A stretch of 64,000 nucleotides of DNA, taken from positions 1,116,001-1,180,000 of the forward strand of contig NZ_BCNW01000001.1 of NCBI RefSeq assembly GCF_001571385.1, given 5' to 3'. The DNA comes from Methanofollis ethanolicus. GTDB taxonomy: Archaea > Halobacteriota > Methanomicrobia > Methanomicrobiales > Methanofollaceae. Both the position numbers and the translations under genes were made by a program. The notes under the pieces were generated by a model. That model had not been told where the DNA came from. It saw nothing but the letters and a program-made list of their open reading frames with translations, and did not search any database. Numbering within the stretch: the stretch's first letter is position 1; every line of letters begins with the position of its first letter. This document shows, in pieces, positions 16,780 through 25,700 of the stretch.

Positions 16780-17627
16780 CCCCGCATCCTCCATGCAAAG
16801 CAGGCAACACCAAGTCCGGCCAGGAGTCCAAAGAGCGGGCCAGGGCTCTGAGTGGCCTGCGCGGTCGTCGGGACCTCTGGTGTCTCAATTGCAGCAGATC
16901 CCTGGAGTGACTTAACCGGAACATTCTTCGCTCCACTATACCCCCCCTCATAGACCCTGACCTCGTCGATCCATTTCACGGTATAGCCTGAAGTCGAAGG
17001 ATAGAGGTCGTTAAAGAGGTGGAGGCGCTCAGGCGGGAAACATTCGCGCATATCCTGGTTGCCAAAGACATGTTTGCCCTCCGGGTTGGTGGAGTTGTCG
17101 GCAAAGAGGACCAGGCGCATCCCAACATGATAGTCCGGCGGATAGCCGACGCCCTGACGCTCGCCAACAGCTGCATCTTCGCCATTGTACCAGCAGAGCC
17201 CTATCGGCCCCTGGCGCGGATCGGGTTCATAGACGTTCGTGTACCCGAACTCAATATGATACCCGTCACCTGCTTTGACCATCATCTCATCGTCGGGCTG
17301 CATCCCGCCGACCAGGCCGCAGAGGTCCTTGATGTCGGTACCCTTCACCGCACCGCGGTCCTTGAAGTTCGTGGTCTCATTCCTGTCCCACTGGGTCTCT
17401 TTGTCATCGGCAAAGACCGGGCCCTGGTGGTAGTAGTGGGTCGTGCCGTCGCCGAGGACGGGGAGGTTTGCCTCCATCCACAGGTAGTCAACGGTCGTCT
17501 CATTGAGCACGGTGGTGCCGTCGTCTGCAATCTTTACTATATGCACCGAGGTCGTCGGTGCGGCCTGCACCCCTGCGATACAGGCGCAGAGGAACAGGAG
17601 CAGAAATACACTCTTTGTTACATTCAT
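16776..17627 (-). CDS. Exported protein with 'NLPVxGDG' module and C-terminal membrane anchor
   Basis: 283 residues. The signal peptide is residues 1-22. The body is one copy of a module shared by four proteins here: SVHIVKIADDGTTVLNETTV, WMEANLPVLGDGTTHYY, DIKDLCGLVGGM, KHVFGNQDMRE and the closing VKWIDEVRVYEG. The second half parallels the sulfite-oxidase fold (GVPL.DLL..., DGY, ...KWI..I), so I think it is a degenerate relative, but this is inference. The C-terminus is a Thr-rich linker, QSPGP, a hydrophobic helix and a basic end: a PGF-CTERM-like sorting tail. Its stop overlaps the next start (ATGA), and the gap to the preceding gene is 4 nt. Confidence 0.75.
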   Translation of the reverse strand: MNVTKSVFLLLFLCACIAGVQAAPTTSVHIVKIADDGTTVLNETTVDYLWMEANLPVLGDGTTHYYHQGPVFADDKETQWDRNETTNFKDRGAVKGTDIKDLCGLVGGMQPDDEMMVKAGDGYHIEFGYTNVYEPDPRQGPIGLCWYNGEDAAVGERQGVGYPPDYHVGMRLVLFADNSTNPEGKHVFGNQDMRECFPPERLHLFNDLYPSTSGYTVKWIDEVRVYEGGYSGAKNVPVKSLQGSAAIETPEVPTTAQATQSPGPLFGLLAGLGVACFAWRMRG

Positions 17628-17631
17628 ACAA

Positions 17632-18870
17632 TCATCTTCCTTTTTTCAGATGCAGGGCGACCATACCAGCCGCCGCGCATGCACAGAAGGGAGAGAGAGG
17701 GGCCTGTGCAGCGTTCTCCCCTTCTGCCTTCGGCGTCATTTCAATTGTCTCGAAAGTGCTGTTCAGGGGGTAGAGGCTCACAACCTCCCTGTTGTCCTCT
17801 GAGATCCTGGCCACAGGCACCATGTCGACCGTCACCGTCTCTCCGTCCACACTGACCCGCAGGTACGCGAGGGTGTGGTCGAGGCCGTTTTCAAAACCCG
17901 GCGCCTTCTTCTTGGCAAGAGGAAAGAGTTCCTCGCCGCCGCACGGAATCACGAAGTACGGCGTGCCGTTGATATCATAGCGTTCATAGGCATGGATATG
18001 CCCGTTGAAGACCGCCGTTACGTTGTAGCGGTCGAAGAGGGGCGCCCATTCCCGCTGCAGGACGCGGTCGCCGCCCCAGTGGCGTTCATTGGACGAGTAG
18101 ACCGGGTGGTGGAAGGCGACGAAGATCCGGCCCGAAGACCGGGCGAGGTCGGCCTCCAGCCAGGCAGTCTCTTCGTCGATCCTTCCCTTCGCCCAGTCGT
18201 TCGAGTCCAGGACGACGACATGCGCGTCGCCCCAGTCAAAGGAGTACCACTCGGGGACGCCGAACGCGTCATAGTACGGCGTCCTGTTCCCCTCGTGGTT
18301 GCCGAGGGACGGCACCAGGGTGGTGTTCGCAAGCATCCCCCTCGCCGCCGCGAAGTACTCGTCCCATTCAGCGAGGTCATTCCCGAAGGTGACGAAGTCG
18401 CCGCAGTGGATGACAAAGGAGAGGTTTTCCTCCTCTGCGATCCTGTCGGCAACGAGTCTGTGCCTCTCCATCTGGGTGAAGAGGGGGACCTGTCCCCTCG
18501 TGTCGCTGTACACCGCGAAGGCGAAAGGCCCCTGACCTGCGGTCATGAACCGGCAGTCAGGGCCCCTTGCATCCCGTGCAGTGACGACATAATGATACAT
18601 CGTCCCGGCTGTGAGGTTCGTAAGCCGCACATGGTGGAGGGTCACACCAGAAGGTTCGGCAACGGTGTGGACGTACTCCCCGGCATTTTCAAACTCATCG
18701 GCAGTCGCATAGGAGACATTCCCGCTGGACGGCCCTGCGGTCTTCCAGGAGACGACGGCCGTCGTCTCGTCGGTACCGGTGACATACGGCCCCCAGAGAA
18801 AGGTGGCATTCCCGGCAGCAACGGCTGAGGGGATGATCAGGAGGAGGAGGAAAGTTCCTGCCCCTCTCAT
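17632..18870 (-). CDS. Exported purple-acid-phosphatase-like metallophosphoesterase
   Basis: 412 residues from ATG 18870 (ATGA overlap with the preceding stop). A signal peptide is followed by an Fn3-like N-terminal domain (residues ~25-115). The calcineurin-like fold then shows YSDTRG, VIHCGDFVTFGNDL, LGNHEGN, FHHPVYSS and NGHIHAYER, covering all metal-binding blocks. The C-terminus has SPFCACAAAGMVALHLKKGR, a hydrophobic anchor. Purple acid phosphatases hydrolyse phosphate esters outside the cell; a nucleotide or phosphosugar substrate is possible. It lies in the middle of the exported-protein operon. Confidence 0.88.
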   Translation of the reverse strand: MRGAGTFLLLLIIPSAVAAGNATFLWGPYVTGTDETTAVVSWKTAGPSSGNVSYATADEFENAGEYVHTVAEPSGVTLHHVRLTNLTAGTMYHYVVTARDARGPDCRFMTAGQGPFAFAVYSDTRGQVPLFTQMERHRLVADRIAEEENLSFVIHCGDFVTFGNDLAEWDEYFAAARGMLANTTLVPSLGNHEGNRTPYYDAFGVPEWYSFDWGDAHVVVLDSNDWAKGRIDEETAWLEADLARSSGRIFVAFHHPVYSSNERHWGGDRVLQREWAPLFDRYNVTAVFNGHIHAYERYDINGTPYFVIPCGGEELFPLAKKKAPGFENGLDHTLAYLRVSVDGETVTVDMVPVARISEDNREVVSLYPLNSTFETIEMTPKAEGENAAQAPLSPFCACAAAGMVALHLKKGR

Positions 18871-21800
18871 CTCCTCAACCTGACCTCGCACGTTGTCACC
18901 TCGTCGGGTCTGACCAGCACGTCATCGACTGTCCGTGAGTCAGAACGGCCGACGACCTTGACCGAGTACCTGCCGAGGTCCATGCCGGTGAAGAGGTGGG
19001 GCGTCACCTCGCCGGTGTTCTGGCCGTAGAGATAGATCTTCGCTCCTTCAGTCGTGCTGTTCACGTACAGGGAACCACTGGCATAGGACGCAAGCATGAA
19101 CTTCACGTCCACCTCATCACTCCCCTTCGGGACGAGGACCACATCTTCCTTCGGCAGGTAGCCCGGTTTGGTGAGCATGACTCTGTGGCGCCCGGGAGAG
19201 ACATTCTCAACGACGTACGGGGTCGCACGCCCGGTGTCAAAGCCGTCCACGAAAATCTCGGCGCCCTGGGGGGTAGAGTCCACCCTGAGGGCGGTCAGTC
19301 CCCCGGTCTCCGGTCGGAGTGTCTGGGTGCTCCCGTCTTCGACAAAGTCGGAGATGGGCACCGAGATATAGGAACTGTTCCTGCTGAATGCGACAAAGGA
19401 ACTCAGGCCGCCGAACTTTATCTTCGCAGGCACCTTCTTCCCCGTATAGTAACCGTTGACCGAACAAGGTTCGCCCTTGTATCCCGGGATGTCGACAGTG
19501 AGTGTCTTTTGCATCCCATGCTCGTTCCGGTCAAAGCGTACAGGGATGACCACGCCCGGAGAGACCCAGACCTCCTTCGTGTCGATTTCATAGGAGGCCT
19601 TCGCCTTCTTCACCTTCACGCGGTGAAGGCCTTCTTTGAGGCCGTTGACCACCTGCGGGGTCTGTGCATCGATCTTTTTGTTGTCGATGTAGATGTCTGC
19701 CCCGTCGTCGCTCGCCTCCACATAGATGCCACCGGAGCGGGAGTTCATCCCCTGAATAGCGGCAAGGGTGAGGCAGAGGGGGTCGACATGGAGATTTTGG
19801 TTGCAGGGATCGAGGGAGACGGCAACATCTGTGTCCTCGTCGAGGTCGAAGGAGGTCTCGTAGGGACGATAGTTCTCCAGTTCGATCCTGAGTGTGTGGA
19901 CTCCTGCCGGGAGGTTGGGGAGAGATGCCGGGGTGACCAGACCGGTGTAGTCACCGTCCAGGAAGACCTGCGCACCTGCGGGGTGGGTGATGACGGTGAC
20001 CGCGGCATGGGAGGCCGCCGGCGTCGCCACAGGTGTGGGGGTCAGGGTCGGGCCGCCGACGTCCTGTTCTGTCCCGACCGGCGCCGGGGTTTTTTCATTC
20101 TCCTCAATGCCGAACCACCCGGCGATCATCGCCCACAACCCGGAAAAGAAACCCGAAGAGGTTTCGGGCTCTGTCGGTTGCACAGATGTCTCTACTGTTA
20201 CGGGAGCAGTGGTGATTTCAGCTGTTGTAACCGTCTCTGTCGGCGGCACTGTCGCGGTCGTGATCGGCAGGGCCCGGACAGACATCCGGGTTGCGGCAAT
20301 GAGGACAAGCCTGTTCTCCATGTAGTCGCCAGGATCGCCGGTCGGGATACTTACGATCTCGACTTTGTTCCCGGCATCCCTGAGATAGGGCGTCGCATCG
20401 GCCCTGCAGATACTGACGGCGTCCTCCCCACCGGTGAGGAGGTTGGTCCACTCACCACCATTGAGGGCGACGCGGTTTGTAAACGTGTCATTCCCGGCCG
20501 CACCGGTGCTGACGACAGACAGAGCAACGACAGTCCGGTCGTCTCTCCCTATCGGGTCGGTGAAGTCGGCGGTGGTGCAGGCGTCGTCCTCGGTGACCCC
20601 CCATGCGGGGTCTGCCTGGATGACATCGGCACCCTCGGCGATCCACCAGGAGGTGTGGTTGCCCGATGTGTCGGCGACCGGTGCGACGAGGACGCCGCCG
20701 GAGAGGGTGACCAAACCCTCTTTCTGACCTGCATTCCTGACATGGAGGGTATGGTTCGCCGGCGACAGCGTCTTCAGGGCATAGCACCAGGTCTCGACGG
20801 TAGGGTTGCGGCCGTCAGCGTCGTCGGCATAGTACGCATTGGCAGCGAGTCTCGTGTTCCCGAGGGAGACCTCAAGGTCGGTACCGTCGTCAGACGGACT
20901 GCCCGTGTTGTTCGTCCCGAAGAGGTAGAGGCGCACACCAGAGGTCTTCCCCATGCCGGTTGTGTTCAGGAAGAGAGTGCAGGAATCACCACTCTTCAGG
21001 GTGCAGAAACCTCCATCAGAGGGGATGACCTGCACCGTGCCGTTCACTGTGCCATGGTCGGCGACCGTGAGGTCAGAACCCTTGAATCCGTGGGGCCTGC
21101 TCACGCTGCTGTCAGAACCACCTGACCCGCCGGATCCTCCCTGAGAGGGGGAAAGCTGGCTGTGGATGGTGATCTGGTTGACCATCTGGACTGAAACACC
21201 ACTCGCAGAGGGATACTGACCATTGTAGTAGTACCAATACTCTTCATCCCAGGACTCGTGCATGTCCCAGTTGCCCCAGACATGCATCCCCTGCTCATTC
21301 GTTTCAGGGGTAAGGAAGTAGAGGCGCATGCCTTCCCGGAAGTTCTCATTCACGTAGCCGGTGTCCTTGCCATGGTACCACGCGATCACTATTGGTCCCT
21401 GCCTGGGGTTGGGGGTGTAGATGTACTCCGCCGGCCATGTCTTCGTCAGTCCGTCCGATGCCTTGATGGTTACCATATCGGTCGGTTCGGCACCGCCGAC
21501 AAGGTTGCAGAGGTCCTTCACGTCTGTGCCCATGAACTGACCGTGGTCCTTATAGACCAGGTTCACGTCTTCGGTCGGGTTCCAGCCGTCATAGGTCTCG
21601 CCCGGGTGAACTTCATCCCATGCCCCTTCAAAGATCGGCCCCTGCGTGTAATACATCGTCTCTCCGTCCCCCTGGACAGGGAGATTGTCCCGCATCCACT
21701 GCCAGTCGACCGTTTTTTCGGCGAGGACGGTGGTGTCGTCAGAGGCGATTTTGGTGATCTTCAGTTCTGTCGTCGCAATGGCCGACACCGGGATTGTCAT

Positions 21801-21884
21801 TGCCTCAACAACCAGAAGAACGACAAAAACAAAGAGAAATGTCTGATGTCGTTCAGATAGGGTCGTCTTCATATGTATCATCAT
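18867..21884 (-). CDS. Large exported multidomain protein: NLPVxGDG module, DUF3344-like domain, PEGA repeats
   Basis: 1005 residues. A signal segment is near residues 15-35. Domains: NLPVxGDG module (~40-242, KDLCNLVGG and HVWGNWDMHE); Gly/Ser linker; a DUF3344-like beta domain (~268-535; GTVNGTVQVI, VRLYLFGTNN, HTLHVRNAGQKEGLVTLSGG, ENRLVLIAA); a Thr/Pro linker with a short amphipathic patch (FFSGLWAMIAGWFGI); then about four PEGA domains (~627-1005), for example GAQVFLDGDYTGLVTP, GAEIFVDGFDTGRATP and GAKIYLYGQNTGEVTP. It lacks the usual C-terminal hydrophobic tail. The start at 21884 overlaps the preceding stop; ATG 21872 is an alternative. PEGA domains are typical of archaeal surface proteins. 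Confidence 0.8.
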   Translation of the reverse strand: MMIHMKTTLSERHQTFLFVFVVLLVVEAMTIPVSAIATTELKITKIASDDTTVLAEKTVDWQWMRDNLPVQGDGETMYYTQGPIFEGAWDEVHPGETYDGWNPTEDVNLVYKDHGQFMGTDVKDLCNLVGGAEPTDMVTIKASDGLTKTWPAEYIYTPNPRQGPIVIAWYHGKDTGYVNENFREGMRLYFLTPETNEQGMHVWGNWDMHESWDEEYWYYYNGQYPSASGVSVQMVNQITIHSQLSPSQGGSGGSGGSDSSVSRPHGFKGSDLTVADHGTVNGTVQVIPSDGGFCTLKSGDSCTLFLNTTGMGKTSGVRLYLFGTNNTGSPSDDGTDLEVSLGNTRLAANAYYADDADGRNPTVETWCYALKTLSPANHTLHVRNAGQKEGLVTLSGGVLVAPVADTSGNHTSWWIAEGADVIQADPAWGVTEDDACTTADFTDPIGRDDRTVVALSVVSTGAAGNDTFTNRVALNGGEWTNLLTGGEDAVSICRADATPYLRDAGNKVEIVSIPTGDPGDYMENRLVLIAATRMSVRALPITTATVPPTETVTTAEITTAPVTVETSVQPTEPETSSGFFSGLWAMIAGWFGIEENEKTPAPVGTEQDVGGPTLTPTPVATPAASHAAVTVITHPAGAQVFLDGDYTGLVTPASLPNLPAGVHTLRIELENYRPYETSFDLDEDTDVAVSLDPCNQNLHVDPLCLTLAAIQGMNSRSGGIYVEASDDGADIYIDNKKIDAQTPQVVNGLKEGLHRVKVKKAKASYEIDTKEVWVSPGVVIPVRFDRNEHGMQKTLTVDIPGYKGEPCSVNGYYTGKKVPAKIKFGGLSSFVAFSRNSSYISVPISDFVEDGSTQTLRPETGGLTALRVDSTPQGAEIFVDGFDTGRATPYVVENVSPGRHRVMLTKPGYLPKEDVVLVPKGSDEVDVKFMLASYASGSLYVNSTTEGAKIYLYGQNTGEVTPHLFTGMDLGRYSVKVVGRSDSRTVDDVLVRPDEVTTCEVRLRR

Positions 21885-22672
21885 CTCCGGAGAAGGATGC
21901 CTGCGACGAGAGCGGCAAGAACCGCGGCAATTCCAAGGGGGGCCTGTGGAGTCGGCGTTTCGGGGGTGTTTTCTCCTCCATTTGTCTCGTGGCCGGTATA
22001 GATCTCAAGATCGCTCACCTGCTTGACCGAAAGACCGCTCGTCGACGGCCATGTGCCGCTGAAGAAGTGCCACTCGCCCTCGGGCAGGGTCTCTTTCATG
22101 TCGGTGTCCCCGAAGACGTGCCTACCCCAGGGATTTGTCGAGGCGTCGGCAAAGAAGATCAGGCGCATGCCGTCATAATACTCCGGGACATAGCCCGATC
22201 CCTGCGGGTCACCGGTGACCGAGTCCTCACCGACATACCATGCAAGGCCCATCGTCCCCTTCCTTGGATTCTCGGCATAGACAGTTGCATGGGAGAAGTT
22301 CTTGTAAAACCCGTCCTCTGCCTTCACTTTGAGGGTGTCGCCTGACCCCATACCGCCGACGAGGCCGCAGAGATCCCTGACGGCCGTTCCTTTCACGGCG
22401 CCATAGTCCCTGCTCTCCACATTTTGGTACTCGGCCGGATCCCAGAGGTCTGACTCGTTGAAGGTCGGGCCCTGGTGGTAGTAATGGGTCGTCCCGTCAC
22501 CAAGGACGGGGAGGTTCGTCTCCATCCAGATATAGTTCACCGTCTTCTCGTTGAGGATGGTCGTGCCGTCTGGGGCATACCTGACGATATGGATGTCGCT
22601 CGTCGCCGTCGTCGGCAGGACTACAAGGTAAATGGCGAGAAGGGCGATCAGAACAAAGTTATGGTTTCTCAT
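21881..22672 (-). CDS. Exported protein with 'NLPVxGDG' module and C-terminal anchor
   Basis: 263 residues from ATG 22672, preceded by a strong GGAAGGTGATG site. The signal peptide is FVLIALLAIYLVVLPTTA. It is a close paralogue of the protein at 16776: IHIVRYAPDGTTILNEKTV, WMETNLPVLGDGTTHYYHQG, VRDLCGLVGGMGSGD, RHVFGDTDMKE, VKQVSDLEIYTG. The C-terminal tail is TPQAPLGIAAVLAALVAGIL with RR, an anchor or sorting tail. It is 35 nt from the preceding giant gene and its stop overlaps the next start. Confidence 0.75.
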   Translation of the reverse strand: MRNHNFVLIALLAIYLVVLPTTATSDIHIVRYAPDGTTILNEKTVNYIWMETNLPVLGDGTTHYYHQGPTFNESDLWDPAEYQNVESRDYGAVKGTAVRDLCGLVGGMGSGDTLKVKAEDGFYKNFSHATVYAENPRKGTMGLAWYVGEDSVTGDPQGSGYVPEYYDGMRLIFFADASTNPWGRHVFGDTDMKETLPEGEWHFFSGTWPSTSGLSVKQVSDLEIYTGHETNGGENTPETPTPQAPLGIAAVLAALVAGILLRR

Positions 22673-22707
22673 TTTTTCATCACCTTCCAAGGCAAAAAAA
22701 GAGAATA

Positions 22708-25700
22708 TCATCTCCTCCTGAGGAGGAGAAGGGCGCCGAAGGCGATGAAGGGCAGGGCCCAGAAGACCGGCGACTGTTGCGGGGTCGTGGGAGTGGGTGT
22801 CGCTGCCGTTGTCTCATTGATCGCCGGTGTCGGGGCCGTGACCTCTCCCACCGGTGCCTGCACATCGTCGGGGGCCACTGCCGAACCTTTCTCTGCCGTG
22901 ATGGCAAAGAAGGAGAAGCCCGGGGACTCGGCCGAATAATATGCCTTGCCTTCCTTCTCCTCGATAAAGGTCGTCTGCAGACGGATCCACTCTCCATTCA
23001 CGTGCCGCAGGAGGGCCACGTCGCCGGCCGAAACGCCCTGGGCCTTCAGCCACGCGGCTTCAACGGCAAACTCGATTGTAACTCCTTCGATCGCCAAAGG
23101 GTCGGTCTTGTAAAGTGTGACCTCCTGGATCTCGTAGACCGCACCCTCTGGTGCCGGGGCGCCCTTCGGCAGGCTTGCCTTCTTCACCGTAAAGAGGAAG
23201 TGTTCGATCCGGTCATAGGCGCTGACCGTGATCGTTGAGAACGCGGTCTCGGTCACGGAGAAGGACTTCGATTCACCTGCCGGGATGGAGCCGGAAACAG
23301 CTGAGACCGCGGAGGTGCTGCCGCTAGAGGATGAGTGGCTGTACGAGGGCGACGGAGTCGGGGCTGGGGCCGCAACGCCGCCGACCGCGAAGTAACAAAA
23401 TCCTGGTGTGGTTGCACTAAAGTACGCCCTTCCATTCTCCTCTTTGATAAATGTTGTTGGGAGACCCTGCCATGCACCATTCGTGTACCGCAGCAGCCTC
23501 ACATCGGTGACCGCCATCCTGTGGGAGTTCAGCCAGGTGAGAGGGAGGTCAAAGGCGATGACTGCCTCGTCGATGGTGTTTTCAGGGGCAGGGTAGACGA
23601 TATGGAGGTACTGGAAGATGTTCTCAGCAGGTGTGTCGATGTAGTTCGGGAGTTCATCGGGGACGTCAATGGCCAGTTCTCCATCCCTGACGTCTCCGGC
23701 GGCCTTGATGGTTATTTTTGAGACTGCACCCTTCTCAAGATCCAGTGCCTTCTCGCCGCCAGCACTGATGTTCCCGAGGGAGACGATGTTACCCTGCAGG
23801 TTCGGCGGGATGAAGGAGACCTTGACGACACCCTTGATGGTGTCCATACCGCTGACATTCTCGCCCACAAGGCGGAGGGGCCAGTTCTCGTCGTCACCGG
23901 CAATATGCATGCCGTTCAGAGAGTTGGCAAGGATGTACTTGTCGCTGTACATCGCGTCGCGGCTGTCTATGATAGTCTCCGAACCGTCTTTACCGACGAT
24001 ATGGATGGCATAGCCTTCGGCCGCGAGGGTGTCATTGAATGACTTACCTGTATGGAAGTTCTCGTCATCGACATAGCCGAGGAGGAACCAGAGAGGCATG
24101 CCTGACCATTCTCTGCCCTTGCTGTCTGTGTAGGACTTCTCGTGGTTGGCGCCCATGGTGCAGGCAAGACCGCTCTCGAAGTAGCCCTTGCTGATGGTCT
24201 TGTCGATTGCTCCGTCGAGCTGGAGGTTCCAGGTGGGTTCTGCTACGTCGTAGATCCTGATCTCAGAGATATATTTGGCCGAGAGCCCGGCGCAGGACGG
24301 GAGACCTGAGTTGTAGTGCCAGTATTTCTCGTCGATGCACTCGTGCATGTTCCACTGCCCGAAGACGTGGTCGTCGGGCGCAAAAAAGAGCCGGTAGCCG
24401 TCGGCATAGTCGGGGACATAGCCCTGCCGTCCGGTGTACCACACCAGGACAGCCTCGCCCTGCTGCTCCTCGGGGGCATAGATGTTGCCGTAATGGAGGG
24501 ACGTCTCCCATCCGTCAGGGGCTGCGAAGGTGATCTCAGTGTCAGGGCCCATGCCGCCGGCGAGGTTGCAGAGGTCACGCACGGAGGTTCCCTTGATCTG
24601 CTCATCGATCTTCAAACCACCTGGATAGGTCTCGGCCTGATCCCAGGGGTCCGCGGGCGGGAAGTTCAGTCCCTCGAAGTAGTAGTGCGTCTCGCCGTCA
24701 CCGTACACCGGGAATTTTTCTTCCATGTACCTGTAGTCGATGGTCTTCTCGCTGAGGACCGTCGTGCGGTCGGCAGCGTACTTGACGATCCGCACTGAAG
24801 GGATCTCGGTCGGTTTCTGGAACGCGGTCAGTTCGATGCTTTCGATACTTGCCACACTCTGCGACCCTTCGGTCAGCGCAGAACCGACCAGCCTGACAGG
24901 GTAACCATTTTCGTTGGTCAGAAGGGTTCCGTTCAGTTTGTTGGCGATGATGAAGTCGTTGTTCTGGGAAACGATTTTGCTGCTGAACTCCTTGCTGTAG
25001 TCTCCTGACCCGGTGACGATCACCGTGTAGCCCTGTGCAGCAAGTTTGCTGTTAAATGCGCCAGACCCGTGGATGGTATAGTCGTCAACCCAGCCGCAAA
25101 GGCTCCAGAGCGGGATACCCGACCATTCGCGGTTCTTGTCGTCGGTCCAGGTGACGGTGTGGTGCGAACATGCTGCGGCCGCCTCGAACTCGCTCTGTGT
25201 GATGGTGTCGGTGATCTCACCCTTCAGGGTGAGCGTCCATTCACCGGGCTTCGGTCCTCCCGGCAGGCCGACGAGTGAGATTTCACTGATTGTTCCGACT
25301 TTCTGTTTCCCGGATGTGACGTTCTTTCCGACAAGTTTGAGCGGGAAGTCCCCTTCTGCAAGAGGCTGCCCGTTGAGGGTGTTGGCCACGATATAGTCGG
25401 AACTCTTTGCGACATTTGCACTGGCGAAGGTGGCGTTGAAACCGTCAGATGCACTCACCCTCACGGTATAGCCGTCTGCGGCGAGCTGGGTGTTGAATGC
25501 GCCAGACCCGTGGATGGTGTGGTCGTCGACCCATCCGGTGAGGTACCAGAGGGGCATGCCCTTCCACTCACCGGCCTCGTCTGTGTAGGTGACGCCGTGG
25601 CACCGCACAGATTCTTCGAAGTACGCCTGGGTGAAGGTGTCTTCGATGTCGCCTTTCAGGGTGAGGGTCCAGCCTTCGGAGGGTTCGGGGAGGCCGACGA

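Noticed and set aside
18996-21125. Long plus-strand frame of ~700 codons
   Set aside because: It is the antisense of the 1005-residue exported protein, whose signal peptide and PEGA domains are clear; GC-rich codon bias keeps the opposite frame open.
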